The notes beneath the pieces were generated by a model. It was given only the letters and a program-made list of their open reading frames with translations. It searched no databases and was not told the DNA's origin. Both the position numbers and the translations under genes were made by a program. 64,000 nucleotides of DNA from Taenia hydatigena (lineage: Eukaryota > Platyhelminthes > Cestoda > Cyclophyllidea > Taeniidae). The stretch's first letter is position 1, and the number at the start of each line of letters is the position of its first letter. The stretch is taken from positions 42,834 to 106,833 of the forward strand of contig JADWOT020001327.1 in NCBI GenBank assembly GCA_036345935.2. The letters are read 5' to 3'. Below, piece by piece: positions 61,281-64,000 of the stretch.

Positions 61281-64000
61281 ATGTCGCGTTGGTACAGAAT
61301 TCCTCCATTTGTCTGAGCCATGAATAAATCTATATGCTAAAATTTGCTATTACGTCAGCGCAAATGACCTAACTGCTGTGTTGGTAACATTGGTATACAA
61401 CGACCGTAACCTTGTTGGCGTGATACCACAACCATGTTGCACAGAAGAGGGCACCTGCTGTTGATCATCAGATCAACAAGGCCTCACTGGTGGTGGATTA
61501 CTGAACTAATGCTGACCTTCTAGAAACAATTCTTAACCTAGATTTGAAAAATGAATACTAGTGAAAACGAGACGAGATCGTGGTCAATCCATGCCGACCG
61601 CAAGTGTGTGACTATCGTGTCTATGTCATCAGTATCTTCCTACACAGTCTTGGGACAAGTTGTTCTCTGCTACTTCTAAATGTACAGAATAAAATTGTTG
61701 AGCTTGATGGATTATGCTTTAGCCAAATGGCGTACTTACCCCTCGTTTCAATGAGGAAGCAGTTAACCGGTCGACACCGATGCGTCTCGTCACAACGAGT
61801 ACGCGCTTACATGCGAGTCGCCACTCGTGGTGCGCACTCGCCTTCAAGCGGAGCTGCTTATTCAGACTTAGAATTAAAACTTCGCTTTTCAAAATGCAAA
61901 CTTATCATTGTCACCTTTTCGTATCGCTGTTAGTATTGTGGTGTTTAGCCGCCTAGCAAAATATTTTGCCTGTTTAAATCGCGCTTACCTGACGTTGGCT
62001 TCAAGGTGGAATTGGACCCTTTTGTAAGTAAATTACCGTGAAGTGAACTTTAGAGGCAAAAGTACACAAACAAGGTTGGTAGGAATTAAAGCACTCACTT
62101 GGTAAGTTCCTCATCTGATAGTACATATAATATATCCCGCAGTCATGGCGTAGTTTATCACTGTCTGCGATTTGAGCTGCGACATAACACAGCGAATTGT
62201 AATCTTAAGAGAATTTCGCGAGTTGTTAAAGGGATAGCACATTGGCAAAGTAAGTATGGACTAGTCTGTTTGAAAGCGTCCGTAAACACACGAGCGTCTT
62301 CTTCAACAAGGTGGTGAAAAATTTATCAATAACTTTCGAAGTGCAGAGCCCACACGGAGCGCTTTGTGCCTTACTCGTCAGTCTTAGCATTGAAACAACA
62401 CTTTAGTGTAACCGTCAACGATCACACGGATGTGAGGTGTGAGTGAACGAATCAATTGTATTCCTTTTCTAATGATTGTAAGATAGGAGGACAATTCGGG
62501 CTGGGTCACACGTCGGACTGCGCGGCGGTCGGTATGCGGGATGGCTTGCATCTAATTGCTACAAATACCTGCAGTTACAATTAACAAAACCAGTCCTAGT
62601 GGAATTCTTCCTCATTAAATTAACACATGGTTAATGTCATTTGCATCACTGTGGGCAGTCTTGTGGTTTTATACATACTGCAGGTCAATTCGCCACCCTT
62701 CTCATACCAAGCGGTTCTACAACCGCGATTCGTCCAAATGATTAAAAGGCAGCATAGAGCGACGCTGCATTGAATCAAATGGTAAGGGGACAAGGTACTG
62801 GTTGGGGAGTAATTAGGCTTGTCTGTTGCTCCAAGCGTATCCAGCGCGAGTTGTCTTAATGTAAAATTAGTCCATAAATGGTCTCTAGGGCACTGAGGAA
62901 GGTTTCACTGTGGCGGATAACAGGAAGTAAAGAGAAGAAGGAAGTGAGGGGGGATGGAATACCAATGAGAAATCATCTTTTGCCAGTTAAGAATGGTGAT
63001 GCAGACATTTACCTAATCCTCCACGCCAAGCACGCTGCATATTCTGAGTGTCGATTCAGGTGGGAGGCCGGTGATTTTGCATTGTTCCTGAAGTGCAACC
63101 AAAGCATGCAATCGTTTTTGAACAGATAACGGGATAAAGGAGTTGTAGTGGTGGTGGAGGTGACAAAGGAAGGAATAAATGACGGTTGGTAAAGATGAAG
63201 TGAGTAGAAATAAATAGGGACTACCAAAAGCCACTGTTTTGAAAAGGTTTAATCATGGGATGATTGGATAACGGAGCTAACGAGTTTTAAAAACAGAAAA
63301 GAATTATCGAAGATTGCGCGTTGATAATCGAGGTCGAACGTTTGCGCTCGCCACACGCAATTGAAATTACAGACTCTGGGTCGAACATGGACATGTGCTC
63401 GGGTTTGGTCGTGGACAAGGACTCCAATGCTTCGCCCCGCTGAATGTCTGCAATCCATTTCTGTCTGTGTTTTCATTCAAGGTAGTCGCACATTAAAGAA
63501 ATCTTGGCATTTTAGGTGTTGTGAGTAACTGTGATAGGCGCGGTGGATGACAAATGCTAGTTTTAGCAGAGATTCGCAAATATTGTTTTGTCGTCCATGA
63601 GCAAGCTCATGGTTTGATTCAAAGATGCGGCAAAAGTGACCACTAACATGGTCAGGAACCTCTGAAGCTTACGATCCTACATCATAATAACCATACTATG
63701 CGACCAAATCCAACAGTTTTATTTCGAGGACCCCTCCTCAATCAGCCATTGCATTAGACAAGCTCTACTTTTTTATTGTATATGCTTTAGCGGGCTCATT
63801 TCTGCTCATGCAAAACGTAAAAACGTCAACGAGATTTATCTCTTTGACCCCTGCTTGTTTATTGCCTACGATTATGAGCTTAGAATGGTCTCATTACTCA
63901 ACAGCTCGCATTCATTGGGAGAAAAGAAACGGTGGCGGAAGAGGAGGAATGCGAGATGGATCCATTTCAAATTAGAACTTGACCCTTGGCACCACAATCT
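61281..64000. other. No supported gene
   Basis: About 2.7 kb to the window end. The longest frame is 61580-61933 (+, about 117 codons), unrecognised and without splice context. A purine-rich patch lies at 62925-62965 and another at 63920-63960. No repeat partner was seen. Confidence 0.5.

Noticed and set aside
1..64000. Prokaryotic system, CRISPR array, operon or phage genes
   Set aside because: There is no dense coding, no Shine-Dalgarno-led gene series and no regularly spaced short repeats; split genes, TATA boxes and AATAAA signals indicate a eukaryote.

Overview
The window reads as nuclear DNA of an animal: a gene-poor, repeat-rich, moderately AT-rich scaffold with no bacterial gene packing, split coding sequence, consensus splice sites and TATA and AATAAA signals. 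A parasitic flatworm is a plausible source because of the short introns and a decayed, divergent HSP70 copy (HSP70 expansions are known in tapeworms), but nothing here proves the phylum. One ambiguous base lies at 6403. Similarities below were judged by eye; repeat edges are good to roughly 30-100 bases.

The window is dominated by a dispersed unit, called RU here, of about 6.8 kb at its longest (28045-34860, +). Partial copies lie at 10560-14110 (-), 18790-20840 (+), 44050-44610 (+), 52780-53500 (+), 53510-55440 (-) and 56090-61280 (+). Three copies carry the same two-exon gene: TATA-like box, a tiny first exon, an intron of 106-109 bases, one long exon, and AATAAA 31-35 bases after the stop. 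The copy at 31379-32340 is open (284 codons). Those at 13050-13933 (-) and 59362-60296 (+) are broken. The predicted protein is cysteine-rich, has no obvious membrane segment, and its middle and C-terminal parts resemble a SEFIR/TIR-type fold; that assignment is an inference.

Other recognisable pieces: a decayed HSP70 copy (48427-49575, -) between two direct repeats of about 1.2 kb (46172-47393 and 50216-51433); a possible secreted-protein first exon with its own TATA box (4999-5182, -), frameshifted; further dispersed repeats, here called B (3061, 5440), D (16800, 36210, 41290) and F (1, 37745); and strongly strand-asymmetric purine or pyrimidine tracts (21451-22620, 43200-43960). The remaining long stretches hold no gene I can support. 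No operon, CRISPR array, tRNA or rRNA was found.
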